Part shown: positions 17,788-26,426 of the stretch, piece after piece | Numbering within the stretch: the first letter of the stretch is position 1 | Layout: each line of letters begins with the position of its first letter | From: Phaeobacter sp. B1627 | GTDB taxonomy: Bacteria; Pseudomonadota; Alphaproteobacteria; Rhodobacterales; Rhodobacteraceae | Direction of reading: 5' to 3' | DNA length: 64,000 nt | Assembly: GCF_006265095.1 (NCBI RefSeq) | Contig: NZ_VCNK01000014.1 | Location: 156,037-220,036 of the forward strand | Notes under the pieces: model-generated | Told to the model about the DNA's origin: nothing | The model's input: only the letters and a program-made list of their open reading frames with translations | Databases searched by the model: none | Translations under genes and position numbers: made by a program

Positions 17788-17895
17788 TCGGCTCAAAACG
17801 AACCGGCCCAAAACGCGCTGGTTGAAACGCACTGGCTGAAATGCTCAGGTCGAAACACGCTGACCGAAACGCACCAGCCAAACCTCGGACAAACC
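17788..17895 (+). repeat. Degenerate tandem repeat, unit about 14-15 bp
   Basis: Six to seven consecutive units start with AAAACG or AAACGC followed by a CTGG/CCGG-like segment (for example AAACGCACTGGCTG, AAATGCTCAGGTCG, AAACGCACCAGCC). It fills the gap between the M48 and luciferase-like genes. Confidence 0.6.
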
Positions 17896-17998
17896 CCGGT
17901 CAAGCTGCCGCAACGGCAACCGCCCTGACACCGCCTCCGCCCCCTTGCAAGCTCCACCGCGCGCCCCCACCTTGGGCCTTCCAGCAAGGAGAAGGTTC

Positions 17999-18988
17999 AT
18001 GCGCTATTCCGTCCTCGATCTCGCCCCCGTCCCGGAGGGAACCACCACGGCGCAGGCGCTGAAGAACAGCGCGGACCTGGCGCGCCACGCCGAAAGCTGG
18101 GGCTACCACCGGTTCTGGCTGGCGGAACATCACAACATGCCCGGCATCGCCAGCGCCGCGACGGCGGTGATGATCGGCCATATCGCCCAGGCCACCGCGA
18201 CAATGCGGGTCGGAGCCGGTGGCATCATGCTGCCCAACCACGCGCCTTATATGGTGGCAGAAGCCTTTGGCACGCTGGCGGAACTCCACGGCCCCCGGAT
18301 CGATCTCGGGCTCGGACGCGCGCCGGGCACGGATATGGCGGCGATGCGCGCCATGCGGCGCGGGCTGTCCACCGAAGCCGGGGACCGGTTCCCGCAGGAT
18401 GTGCAGGAATTGATTGCCTTTCTCGGGCCACGGACTGAGGGGGCGCAGCTGCGCGCGATCCCCGGCGAAGGCACCAACGTGCCGGTCTGGATGCTCGGAT
18501 CCAGCCTCTATGGGGCGCAGTTGGCGGCCATGTTGGGGCTGCCCTATGCCTTTGCCAGTCACTTTGCGCCTGCAGCGCTCGAACAGGCGCTGGAGGTCTA
18601 CCGTCGGCAATTTCGCCCCTCCGCCACGCTGGACCAGCCCACCGCAATGATGGCGATCAATGTCTTTGCGGCCGGGACGGATGCCGAAGGGGAACGGCTG
18701 CGCACCACCATGCAGCAGGCCTTTGCCCGGTTGCGATTGGGCACGCCGGGCAAATTGCCCGCCCCCGTCGACGACATCTCTCACCACCTCAGCCCGGAGG
18801 TCCTGCTTGGCGTGAATGAGGCCCTGTCGATCTCGGCCACCGGCAGCATGGACACTGTCCGCGCCGAGCTGTCGCAGCTGATCGAGAGGTTCCGACCGGA
18901 TGAGGTGATCCTGACCGGCCAGATCCACGACCACAGCGCGCGCCTCAGATCATTTGAAATCGCGGCAGAGATCCTTGCCGACGTCTAG
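17999..18988 (+). CDS. LLM class flavin-dependent oxidoreductase (luciferase-like)
   Basis: 329-aa protein of the bacterial luciferase/F420-FMN monooxygenase fold. Conserved pieces are [45 protein letters not shown]-type segment [14 protein letters not shown], and [17 protein letters not shown]. It matches the single-component YhbW/MsnO8-like group. An excellent ribosome-binding site (AAGGAGAAGG) precedes the ATG at 17999. Monocistronic. The substrate cannot be told. Confidence 0.87.
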   Translation: MRYSVLDLAPVPEGTTTAQALKNSADLARHAESWGYHRFWLAEHHNMPGIASAATAVMIGHIAQATATMRVGAGGIMLPNHAPYMVAEAFGTLAELHGPRIDLGLGRAPGTDMAAMRAMRRGLSTEAGDRFPQDVQELIAFLGPRTEGAQLRAIPGEGTNVPVWMLGSSLYGAQLAAMLGLPYAFASHFAPAALEQALEVYRRQFRPSATLDQPTAMMAINVFAAGTDAEGERLRTTMQQAFARLRLGTPGKLPAPVDDISHHLSPEVLLGVNEALSISATGSMDTVRAELSQLIERFRPDEVILTGQIHDHSARLRSFEIAAEILADV

Positions 18989-19226
18989 CCTGTCGGCGGC
19001 GCGCGTCTGACAGGAACGGACTTGTTCGGGAAAGTCGGACCGGACGCGGGTCAGAGCGGACGCGGGACTGGACGCCAGCCAAGTTCACCAGTCCAGTTCG
19101 CCAGTGAGCTCGGGCAGTGTAGGCGGCCGCGCGCAGGCCGGAGTATGGGGCCCGAGTATGGGAGCGGCGCGGCCAGATGCCATTCCTGCCACGGCCCTGC
19201 CTCGGTGCTGTATCCTGTGCCCCCGG

Positions 19227-19262
19227 TTCTAGCCGAGGGCCTTTTTCTAGCCGAGGGCCTTT
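19227..19262. repeat. Exact 18-bp tandem duplication across the PIN gene stop codon
   Basis: Two identical, adjacent 18-bp units (TTCTAGCCGAGGGCCTTT at 19227-19244 and 19245-19262). Each contains CTA, which is TAG on the minus strand, so the PIN gene (stop at 19247-19249) has a second in-frame TAG 18 nt further on (19229-19231). Confidence 0.8.
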
Positions 19263-19831
19263 GCGATCCGCGGCAGACGTGCCTTTTTCAACAGCGGCCG
19301 CATCTCCCAGATCTGCTCAGACGGGATTTTTCCAGTCTGGGTCTTTCTGGACCGGGCGTTTCCGGCGAGGCGGTTGGCTTCGGCCAGAACACGCTGACCG
19401 ACCGCCTCTATGCCCGCGCGATCCTGCAACCACAGCCCATAGAGCACCTCATCCGGACCCTGCCGACCCAGCCCTTCCTCCGCCAGAAGATGACGCGGGA
19501 AGTCTTTGATATTCATGGTAACAATCGCATCCGCATGACCTGATACCGCCGCCGCGAGGACGTGAATGTCATTCTCGTCCGGCAACCAGAGCCGCGCCGC
19601 GACGCCGGGCTTCACGGCCACGTCGGACTTGGGCCAGGCGGCCCGCAAAAGCGCGATCTCCGCCTGAGCCTGCGCCGGACCCTCCGGCCCGATCTTGACC
19701 GCAGCCCGCGCCCATTCACCCAGAATACGCTCTGACCAGAGCGGCGTGAAATGGCCAAGCTGCGCCGCCCCCAGGAGCATTTCCCGCATGACGGTCGGGT
19801 AGAGCACGCATGTATCCAGCAGCAGTTTCAT
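19247..19831 (-). CDS. PIN domain-containing protein (RSP_2648-like)
   Basis: 194-aa protein with a PIN-like ribonuclease fold: MKLLLDTCVLYP holds the first Asp, WLPDENDIHVLAAAV the central acidic residues and IVTMNIKDFPRHLL the last Asp. The C-terminal ~60 residues are a basic helical extension. There is no antitoxin gene beside it; it lies 46 bp downstream of the rlmI-like gene on the same strand, so it is probably an RNA-acting enzyme and not a classic toxin. AAGGGG is about 8 nt upstream of the ATG. The last residues are encoded in an 18-bp tandem duplication. Confidence 0.8.
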   Translation of the reverse strand: MKLLLDTCVLYPTVMREMLLGAAQLGHFTPLWSERILGEWARAAVKIGPEGPAQAQAEIALLRAAWPKSDVAVKPGVAARLWLPDENDIHVLAAAVSGHADAIVTMNIKDFPRHLLAEEGLGRQGPDEVLYGLWLQDRAGIEAVGQRVLAEANRLAGNARSRKTQTGKIPSEQIWEMRPLLKKARLPRIAKALG

Positions 19832-19877
19832 TCCCCGCGCCCCTTCAGTTCCCCGTCACTTCCCAGTCACTTCCTGG

Positions 19878-21113
19878 TCAATCGAGACGGAAGAATACGG
19901 ATTTCAGATAGCCACTTTCGGCCAGCTGCGGCATCTGCGGGTGATCTGCCCCGGCAGAGCCCGTATGCAGCAGTTGCGCCCGGCGCCCTCCCTTGCCGAT
20001 CCCGCGCGCCGATGCATTGCGGAACCGGGTCAGATCGGCGGCATGCGAACAGGAACACAGCCCCAGGTAGCCGCCCGGCGCGACCAGCGGTGCCGCCAGC
20101 TTGGCGATCCGCTCATAGGCGCGCAGCCCTGCTTCAAGCGCTTGTTTTGAGGGCGCAAATGCCGGCGGGTCGCAGATCACAACATCAAACTGTGCGCCTT
20201 CCTCACCGAGGGCGGTCAACACCTCGAAGGCGTCTCCCTGCCGGGCGGTGAAACGGTCGCCAAAACCAGAGGCCTCGGCCCCCGCCTGCGCCAGTTCCAG
20301 CGCCGCTGCAGAGCCGTCAACGCAGGTGGCATGCCCTGCCCCGGCTGCCAGCATCGCCAGGCCAAAGCCCCCCACATGGGAAAACACATCCAGCACCCGG
20401 GCGCCCGGCGCCACCAGCCGCGCCGCAAAGGCCTGATTGTCACGCTGGTCGTAAAACAGGCCGGTCTTCTGCCCGCCGGTCAGATCGGCCATATAGGTGG
20501 CCCCGTTCATGATCACCGGCACCGGCGCATCGGGGGCGGTGCCTGTCAGAACCGCGCTCACATCGTCGAGCCCGTCCAGCGCCCTTGTCCGCCCCGAGGC
20601 ATTCTTCAGAATGACCGTGCAGCCGGTGACCTCTGCCAGCGCCTCGGTCAGCGCCTGCAGATGAACCTCGGCCCAGGCCGCATTGGGCTGTACCACGCAG
20701 GTGTCGCCGAACCGGTCGATCACCACACCGGGCAGGCCGTCCGCCTCGGCATGCACCAGCCGATAGGCGGGCGCGTCATATAGCTGCGCCCGCAGCGCCT
20801 GTGCCCGGCTCAGCCGGTCGGCAAACCACGCAACATCGATCTGCGCCGCCGGGTCGCGGTCCAGCATTCGGGCGATGATCTTGCTGTCGGGATTCATCGC
20901 CACGAGGCCCAGCGTGCGGCCGGCCTCGTCCTCGAGCACCGCGAGACTACCGGGGGCCAGCTTTCGCGTGCGGCGGTCGGTCACCAATTCATTGGCATAG
21001 ACCCAGGGAAAACCGTGGCGAAGCGCGCGCGCATTCGATTTGGGTTTCATCTTGACGCGCGGGCGCGGCAGGGGGGCGGGCATCGGAGCGGGGGCGTGAT
21101 CATCGTCTGTCAT
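19878..21113 (-). CDS. rlmI: Class I SAM-dependent rRNA methyltransferase (RlmI-like)
   Basis: 411-aa protein like RlmI, which makes 5-methylcytosine in 23S rRNA. An N-terminal PUA-type domain (GFPWVYANEL, PGSLAVLEDEAGRTLGLV) precedes the EEHEE region and the Rossmann domain with RVLDVFSHVGGFGLAMLAAGA (SAM motif I), GGQKTGLFYDQRDNQ and CDPPAFAPSK. The start MTDDDHAPAP is the first ATG giving a natural sequence; the frame upstream is the repeat tract at 21195-21310. The exact target base is inferred from family. Confidence 0.85.
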   Translation of the reverse strand: MTDDDHAPAPMPAPLPRPRVKMKPKSNARALRHGFPWVYANELVTDRRTRKLAPGSLAVLEDEAGRTLGLVAMNPDSKIIARMLDRDPAAQIDVAWFADRLSRAQALRAQLYDAPAYRLVHAEADGLPGVVIDRFGDTCVVQPNAAWAEVHLQALTEALAEVTGCTVILKNASGRTRALDGLDDVSAVLTGTAPDAPVPVIMNGATYMADLTGGQKTGLFYDQRDNQAFAARLVAPGARVLDVFSHVGGFGLAMLAAGAGHATCVDGSAAALELAQAGAEASGFGDRFTARQGDAFEVLTALGEEGAQFDVVICDPPAFAPSKQALEAGLRAYERIAKLAAPLVAPGGYLGLCSCSHAADLTRFRNASARGIGKGGRRAQLLHTGSAGADHPQMPQLAESGYLKSVFFRLD

Positions 21114-21194
21114 GCAGTGCACATAGCCTGATGCGCGCCCTTGCCCAAGACGGAAAAGAGGCCTCTGGCGGGGGCCTCGTTCTTTTTGTCGCTT

Positions 21195-21310
21195 TTGCGC
21201 TTGGTCCCTGCCGCCTGTCTGCAACCTGCCTGCAACCTGTCTGCCGCCTGCCTGCTCCCAGCCTGCACCCGCCAGCACTCCACAGGCCAGCACTCACAGG
21301 CCAGACCACA
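21195..21310 (+). repeat. Degenerate CTGCC/CTGCAACCTG repeats
   Basis: About ten imperfect copies of a roughly 10-bp unit (CTGCCGCCTG, CTGCAACCTG, then CCAGCACTCCACAGG, CCAGCACTCACAGG). They separate rlmI from the small lipoprotein gene. Confidence 0.55.
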
Positions 21311-21342
21311 ACGATCCAGTCGGTTCGGGGGATTGAGCTGGC

Positions 21343-21579
21343 TCAGGGGTAGTGGACGGTCAGCCCGGAGACGGCCGTCTCATGCGGCGCCCGGAGCGTG
21401 CCGATCTCGGGGTGCGCCATAGCGCCCTGCTCCAACGCGAATTCGGGTAGCATCGCAATGGCCGGAACAATATCGGTCAGCGGCTCCAGCGTTGCATTGC
21501 GCGACGGCAGATCGACCGACCCGCATGCGGCCAGCGCCAGACCCAATCCTGATAGTGCGATTAGTCGTGTAAGTATCAT
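21343..21579 (-). CDS. Small predicted lipoprotein, 78 aa
   Basis: Signal peptide MILTRLIALSGLGLALAAC with a clear lipobox (LAAC), then a short mature part of about 60 residues (GSVDLPSRNATLEP..., IAMLPEFALEQGAM). The start is supported by GGGAGGG about 7 nt before the ATG at 21579. The family is not recognised; small Roseobacter lipoproteins of this form are common. Same strand as rlmI, but separated from it by 229 bp of repeats. Confidence 0.7.
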   Translation of the reverse strand: MILTRLIALSGLGLALAACGSVDLPSRNATLEPLTDIVPAIAMLPEFALEQGAMAHPEIGTLRAPHETAVSGLTVHYP

Positions 21580-21767
21580 GACGAAACCCTCCCAAGCCCG
21601 TCGGGCCTTCCGTTTAAACTCGTCCAAAGACTTTGCCCCTGAAACACGGCAGGAATCCGACGATATCGGAACATTTTAAGGAGTTGTTAACCATAACTGT
21701 GGCGCTTCTGTGCCCCATGCCGGTCGCAGATGTACCAGCCGACCGCCCCTTGCCGCCTTGAGCGGCG

Positions 21768-22169
21768 TCAGTCCCTTGGGCGGCTGCGCCAGCCACCACG
21801 GCGCCTTGGCCGGTGGTTAGGGTGGTCAGGGTGGTCGGCCGACGCGGCGCCGGAGGTCCCATCGGAGGGGTCACCGGGCCGCCCGGCGGTGAGACCTTCG
21901 CGCAGGACCGCCGTCATCGGGTGGTCGGCCTGCGCGGCACCGTAGTGGTCAAGCAGGGCCTTCAGCGCCGCCCTGGTATCCTGATCCAATGGTGCCGACA
22001 GCGCCCAATCGAGAAAGATGCTGCGGCATTGACCCGCGTCGATCCCCTCGATCCGGTAGGATTCCCGGATCAGCCCCTTGGGGTCCAGTTGCCGGGCGGT
22101 GAATTCGGTCTGTGACGTGCCAGAGGGCGTCATCTCAGGTGGGGTCATATCAGGTGGTGAGGTGGTCAT
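21768..22169 (-). CDS. Uncharacterised 133-aa protein overlapping glnE
   Basis: The middle part (ARQLDPKGLIRESYRIEGIDAGQCRSIFLDWALS, about residues 25-58, followed by a helical LKALLDHYG segment) looks like a conserved small cytoplasmic family of Rhodobacteraceae. The N-terminus MTTSPPDMTPPEMTPS is encoded by a ~15-bp repeat and the C-terminus is Asp/His/Arg-rich and probably disordered. The ATG overlaps the glnE stop by 4 nt (22166-22169), so it is translationally coupled to glnE and may assist nitrogen control; that is inference only. Confidence 0.7.
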   Translation of the reverse strand: MTTSPPDMTPPEMTPSGTSQTEFTARQLDPKGLIRESYRIEGIDAGQCRSIFLDWALSAPLDQDTRAALKALLDHYGAAQADHPMTAVLREGLTAGRPGDPSDGTSGAASADHPDHPNHRPRRRGGWRSRPRD

Positions 22170-25096
22170 TGCGGCTCTCCCTTGGTCCCGCGGCCGGCCC
22201 CGAGACAGGCATCAAGGCAGGCATCGAGGCAGGCGTCAATACGGCGGGCGCTGGCGTCATAGGCCCCTTCCAGCGCCTGTTGCAACTCCGCGATCCGGTC
22301 AAATCCTGCGCTGCGCAACACGAAGGCCGCGCCGCCTTCGCCGCGCACCGCAGCCCCCGCGCCCTTGCCGGAGATCAGCCGAACCGCGCTTTGTACCGAC
22401 CAATATAGATCATAGGCCCGGGACAGGGCCTGTTCGTCCGCGGCATCGAGCCATCCGGTCGCGACAGCCGCCTGCAGCCCGCGAGAAACGCCGCTGCCCG
22501 CGGGGCTGCCGATGCTTCCGGTGGGGTCCGCCTCTCCCTTGAGTGTTTCCGGGGCGGTTTCGATCTCTGGGGTGCGGCTCTCTGGGGGGCGGCTCTCTGG
22601 GGTGCGCGCCAGAAGCGTGCCCGCCTGCGCCAGCAGTTCAATATCCAGCATCCGGCCGGGGCCGGTCTTTGCGTCCCAGGGGCCGTCCGGCGTCTTGGCG
22701 GCCGCCAGTCGCGCGCGCATCTCCGCCACCTCGCGCAGAACATCCGCAGGGTCGCGCGGCCGCGCCAGCAACTGGCCGCGAAACCCGGAAACATCCGCGC
22801 CCAGATCCGGATCGCCGGTGATCACCCGGGCCCGGGTCAGCGCCAGATGCTCCCAGACCCAGGCGTCATTTTCCTGATACTGGGTGAAGCTGGGCCAGCT
22901 CGTGGCCACCGGCCCCTGATTGCCGGAGGGGCGCAGCCGCATGTCGACCTCATAGAGGCGCCCCTGCGACATCGGCGCGGTGAGCGCGGTCACCAATGCC
23001 TGTGTGAGGCGCGCATAATAGGGGCGCACAGCCAGCGGGCGCTTGCCCTCCGACATCTCCGCCTCCTGCGGGTCATAGATAACGATCAGATCCAGGTCCG
23101 AGGTCGCCGTCAGCTGTCCGGCGCCCAGAGAACCCATGCCCAGGATGACACAGCCCCGCCCCGGCATCGGCCCATGTTTGGCGGCGAACTGAGCCGTCAC
23201 CTGTGGCCAGAGCGCGGTGATCACCGCATCCGCCAGATCGGCGTAGTGGCGGCCCGCCTCGGCCGCAGTGATCAGCCCGCGCAGATGGTGCACCCCGGTG
23301 CGAAAGTGCCACTCGCGATGCCAGCGCCGGGTGAGGTCAAGCTGGCGTTCATAATCAGACTCGGCGGCCAGCGCCGACTGCAGACCGGCCACCAATGCCG
23401 CCCGTCCCGGCCAGGGCGCGAAAAACCCGCCGTCAAGCACCGCATCAAACACCGAGGAATTGCGCGACAGATATTCCGCCAACGCCGCAGAGGTGCCGAC
23501 AATATCCACCAATAGGTCAATGAGTTGCGGGTTCGCCTCAAACAGGGAGAACAGCTGCACGCCGGCAGGCATCCCGGCCAGAAACCCATCCAGCGCCAGC
23601 AGCGCCTCGCCCGGATGTGCCGCGCGGGAAAGCCGGCCCAGCAGCTCCGGCTTCAGCCGTTCAAAGATCCGCGCCCCCCGGTCAGAGCGCAGCGCCGGAT
23701 AGGTCCGCCAGCGGGCGATGACGCTCTGGTCGAGCGTCTCCGGCACGGGCGCCGCCACCGTCGCCGGGGGGGCGCAGGAGGGGGCAAAAAAGTCCTCGGT
23801 CAGCGCGTGGACCTCCTGCAGCCGGTCGCGCAGCTCCGCGATCAGCGCGGGCGGATCTGTGTCCATCAGACAGGCGATGCGCTGCAGCCCCTCATCCGCC
23901 GAAGGCATCCGGTGGGTCTGGGCATCATGCACCATCTGTATCCGGTGCTCCACCTCGCGATGCGCCCGGTAATGGCAGGCGAGCGTGTCGGTGACATCCG
24001 CCGAAATCCAGCCCGCCCGGGTCAGCGCTTCCAGCCCCTCGACCGTGCCCCGAACCCGCAGCGAGGGGTCGCGCCCGCCAGCAATCAACTGTCGCGTCTG
24101 GGTGAAGAACTCGATCTCGCGGATACCGCCCCGTCCGAGCTTCATGTCATGGCCCGGCACGGTGATCGGCCCGCCGGTGCCCTTGTTCTCGCGGATGCGC
24201 AGCCGCATGTTGTGGGCGTCCTCGATGGCGGCGAAGTCCAGATGCCGCCGCCACACGAAGGGGGTCAGGGTGCGCAGGAACCGCTCCCCCGCCGCGATGT
24301 CACCGGCACAGGCGCGGGCCTTGATATAGGCGGCGCGTTCCCAGGTCCGGCCGAGGCTCTCGTAGTAGCGCTCCGCCGCCACCATCGCCAGCGCCACAGG
24401 CGTCACCGACGGATCCGGGCGCAGACGCAGATCGGTGCGAAAGACATAGCCCTCCGCGGTGCGGTCGTTCAGGGTTGCGCTCATGTTGCGGGTTGCGCGC
24501 ACGAGGGCCTGGCGGGCCTCCAGATAGTCGGACTCGGCGTAGCGGGTTTCGTCGAACAGGCAGATCAGATCGATGTCGGAGCTGTAGTTCAGCTCGTAGG
24601 CGCCCATCTTGCCCATCGCAAACACACACATGCCGCCGGCGGTTTCGATGTCGTCCTCGCTGAGCCCCGGCAGTTTCCTGCGCCGCATCAGCAGGGCGAT
24701 TTCCGCTTTCAACGCCAGATCCACCGCCAGCTCGCCGAATCGCGTCAGCGTGGTGGTGACCTCCATCAGGGGCCAGTGCCCGGCGAGATCGCACAGCGCA
24801 CACAAGAGCGCCACCCGCCGTTTGGCCGCCCGCAAGACCGACTTCAACCGGTCGGGCGGACAGTCCCGACAGGCCTGAAACAGGTGATCGCGCGCCTCGA
24901 AAGGGGCGTTGAGCGCGGTTTCGATCCAGTCCCGCTCCGACAGGATGAGCGCATTGAGATAGGGGCTGCTGCCGGCCGCACCGACCAGAAGCGCGCGCCA
25001 ATCGGCAGGTAGATGGCCAAGCTGCGCCACCGCCTCGGCACCGATGGCGGGATCATAGGGGCGTGGACAGCGGGTCAGCAGAAGCGAATTTGTCAT
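22166..25096 (-). CDS. glnE: Bifunctional glutamine synthetase adenylyltransferase/deadenylyltransferase
   Basis: Adenylylates and deadenylylates glutamine synthetase in response to PII. 976 aa, full length: two nucleotidyltransferase domains, the first around residues 150-190 (GKMGAYELNYSSDIDLICLFD) and the second around 680-700 (GMGSLGAGQLTATSDLDLIVIYD), with helical domains between (RLRIRENKGTGGPITVPGHDMKLGRGGIREIEFF is the conserved link, here quoted only in part: KLGRGGIREIEFF). Two repeat-encoded insertions are odd: RTPESRPPESRTPE near residue 850 (15-bp unit, three copies) and DACLDACLDACL close to the C-terminus (12-bp unit, three copies). A 4-nt overlap joins it to the small gene downstream. 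Confidence 0.95.
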   Translation of the reverse strand: MTNSLLLTRCPRPYDPAIGAEAVAQLGHLPADWRALLVGAAGSSPYLNALILSERDWIETALNAPFEARDHLFQACRDCPPDRLKSVLRAAKRRVALLCALCDLAGHWPLMEVTTTLTRFGELAVDLALKAEIALLMRRRKLPGLSEDDIETAGGMCVFAMGKMGAYELNYSSDIDLICLFDETRYAESDYLEARQALVRATRNMSATLNDRTAEGYVFRTDLRLRPDPSVTPVALAMVAAERYYESLGRTWERAAYIKARACAGDIAAGERFLRTLTPFVWRRHLDFAAIEDAHNMRLRIRENKGTGGPITVPGHDMKLGRGGIREIEFFTQTRQLIAGGRDPSLRVRGTVEGLEALTRAGWISADVTDTLACHYRAHREVEHRIQMVHDAQTHRMPSADEGLQRIACLMDTDPPALIAELRDRLQEVHALTEDFFAPSCAPPATVAAPVPETLDQSVIARWRTYPALRSDRGARIFERLKPELLGRLSRAAHPGEALLALDGFLAGMPAGVQLFSLFEANPQLIDLLVDIVGTSAALAEYLSRNSSVFDAVLDGGFFAPWPGRAALVAGLQSALAAESDYERQLDLTRRWHREWHFRTGVHHLRGLITAAEAGRHYADLADAVITALWPQVTAQFAAKHGPMPGRGCVILGMGSLGAGQLTATSDLDLIVIYDPQEAEMSEGKRPLAVRPYYARLTQALVTALTAPMSQGRLYEVDMRLRPSGNQGPVATSWPSFTQYQENDAWVWEHLALTRARVITGDPDLGADVSGFRGQLLARPRDPADVLREVAEMRARLAAAKTPDGPWDAKTGPGRMLDIELLAQAGTLLARTPESRPPESRTPEIETAPETLKGEADPTGSIGSPAGSGVSRGLQAAVATGWLDAADEQALSRAYDLYWSVQSAVRLISGKGAGAAVRGEGGAAFVLRSAGFDRIAELQQALEGAYDASARRIDACLDACLDACLGAGRGTKGEPQ

Positions 25097-25180
25097 GCGA
25101 GGAGAGTGAGATGCGGCACCGGGGGCGTCAATCCCAAACCACGCGGCGGCGGCGGCTCCGGCGAATTTACCGGTCGCGGG

Positions 25181-25195
25181 CCAATTTAAAATTGG
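25181..25195. promoter_or_regulatory. Perfect palindrome CCAATTTAAAATTGG upstream of glnE
   Basis: 7-bp arms around one central base, 85 bp upstream of the glnE start. Binding protein unknown. Confidence 0.45.
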
Positions 25196-25494
25196 TAAAA
25201 TGAGCCATTGAAATTCAAAAATCCTGTGCTAGGGTAATGCCTGATATGATCCATGTCGCGCCGGATACTGCGCAGCCCTGCCATTTCGAAAATGATGCAG
25301 GGACAGGAAAATTTCCCCCTCCTGCCTACTTTCACAGATCTAAAAGTTGATATACTTGCGGGCTGTGGTCACGCTCCTGTTTCGGGGACCGAGTGAAATA
25401 ATTAACAAGTACCCTGTCCGGGCTGTTGCCTGTGTGGACGAGTAAACATTGACACGTGGTTTTGGGGCGTGATCACACCCCCCCCATAGTCCAC

Positions 25495-25554
25495 CATTAT
25501 CTGGCCCACCTCTCTCTGGCCCACTAGTATCTGGCCCATTAATATCAGGCACTG
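25495..25554. repeat. 15-bp tandem repeat, four units
   Basis: Four consecutive 15-bp units share TATCTGGCCCA (for example TAGTATCTGGCCCAT); the last unit is the most diverged. It is noncoding. Confidence 0.75.
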
Positions 25555-25804
25555 GCCAGCAGAGCATGCAGGCCGTCCACCCGTCACATTCCCGCCTGCC
25601 GAGATCTCCTCACGCATATCGCCGTCTTGCGCAGAGTCGTGGCGGATCCCGTTGTTGGCGATATGTTCGCTGGCGGCGAGCCGACTCTCGCGCCTGCCAC
25701 GCCGGAGATTTGGTCAAACGCCCGCACAGCGAGTTCACCGCGAGTTAATGTGAAAAACATTTACATCCCTCTTGAAGAGAGGTCGGGTCCACCACATATG
25801 GGTG

Positions 25805-25823
25805 ATGTAAATGATGTTTACAT
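25805..25823. promoter_or_regulatory. Operator-like inverted repeat upstream of the DUF2852 gene
   Basis: ATGTAAATGATGTTTACAT, an inverted repeat of ATGTAAA, 39 bp before the ATG at 25862. A similar element (AAACATTTACATC, 25755-25767) lies about 50 bp further upstream, so two related sites flank the likely promoter. Regulator not identified. Confidence 0.45.
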
Positions 25824-25861
25824 GCGGCTGCAAAGCCACCCAAAAGCAGTGGAGACACCTG

Positions 25862-26305
25862 ATGACCAGTTACACAACCAACCTTCCGCCGACGCAGCAC
25901 CAGGGCTGGCTGGCAAAAAGCGAAGCCTGGCTGGATGCCAGAGGCAAAGGCGCCTGGATCGCGACCATGGTGCTGGGATTCGTCTTTTTCTGGCCTGTCG
26001 GGCTGGCCATTCTTGCCTATATGATATGGAGTAAACGTATGTTCAAATCTGGCTGTCGCAACCGATCCACCCATATGCATCGCGGCTTTCACGCGATGAA
26101 ATCGAGCGGCAACGGCGCGTTTGATGCCTATAAGGCCGATACGCTGGCGCGTCTGGAGCAGGAGCAGACCGATTTTGAATCCTTCCTGGCCCGGCTGCGC
26201 GCCGCCAAGGACAAGGCCGAGTTCGACGAATTCATGGAGGAGCGCTCCCGCAAGGTCAGCCCTGAAGAAGGTGACGAAGACGAGCGTGCAGCGGGTCAGG
26301 CCTGA
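25862..26305 (+). CDS. DUF2852 domain-containing protein
   Basis: 147-aa protein. One strong membrane segment (GAWIATMVLGFVFFWPVGLA, about residues 28-50) is followed by a basic stretch with CRNRSTHMHRGF and a C-terminal coiled-coil-like helix (ADTLARLEQEQTDFESFLARL and KAEFDEFMEERS) rich in Glu. This layout is typical of DUF2852. The start at 25862 follows GGAGACACCTG. Function unknown. A degenerate repeat with a second in-frame TGA (26324) follows the stop codon. Confidence 0.8.
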   Translation: MTSYTTNLPPTQHQGWLAKSEAWLDARGKGAWIATMVLGFVFFWPVGLAILAYMIWSKRMFKSGCRNRSTHMHRGFHAMKSSGNGAFDAYKADTLARLEQEQTDFESFLARLRAAKDKAEFDEFMEERSRKVSPEEGDEDERAAGQA

Positions 26306-26380
26306 CTCTCAGCCCGGACGCCCTGACCTGGCGCTCTGACCAGCCTCTCTGGGTCCATGAGCAGACTGATACCACCGATG

Positions 26381-26400
26381 CCTCCGCCTTTGGGCGGAGG
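26381..26400. terminator. Perfect 8-bp hairpin between DUF2852 and RDD genes
   Basis: CCTCCGCC, loop TTTG, GGCGGAGG. There is no T-run, so it is probably a weak terminator or mRNA structure. Confidence 0.4.
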
Positions 26401-26426
26401 AGCCATCCCATCCGCAGGAGCCCCTG

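Larger units (their letters stand above)
25097..25861. other. 765-bp intergenic region between glnE and the DUF2852 gene
   Basis: No gene is supported. The first half is AT-richer than the surroundings and holds the palindrome at 25181-25195 and a TTGAAATTCAA palindrome just after; 25495-25554 is a tandem repeat; 25755-25823 has TTTACAT half-sites. Divergent promoters for glnE and the DUF2852 gene must lie here. Confidence 0.6.

Noticed and set aside
19247..19831. Toxin-antitoxin module at the PIN gene
   Set aside because: No small antitoxin-like gene adjoins it; neighbours are an rRNA methyltransferase and a convergent oxidoreductase.
21195..21310. Possible CRISPR-like array
   Set aside because: Units are ~10 bp, degenerate and contiguous, with no unique spacers or cas genes.
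25340..25748. Short frames in the glnE/DUF2852 gap
   Set aside because: No ribosome-binding site or protein-like composition; part of them is the 15-bp repeat translated.
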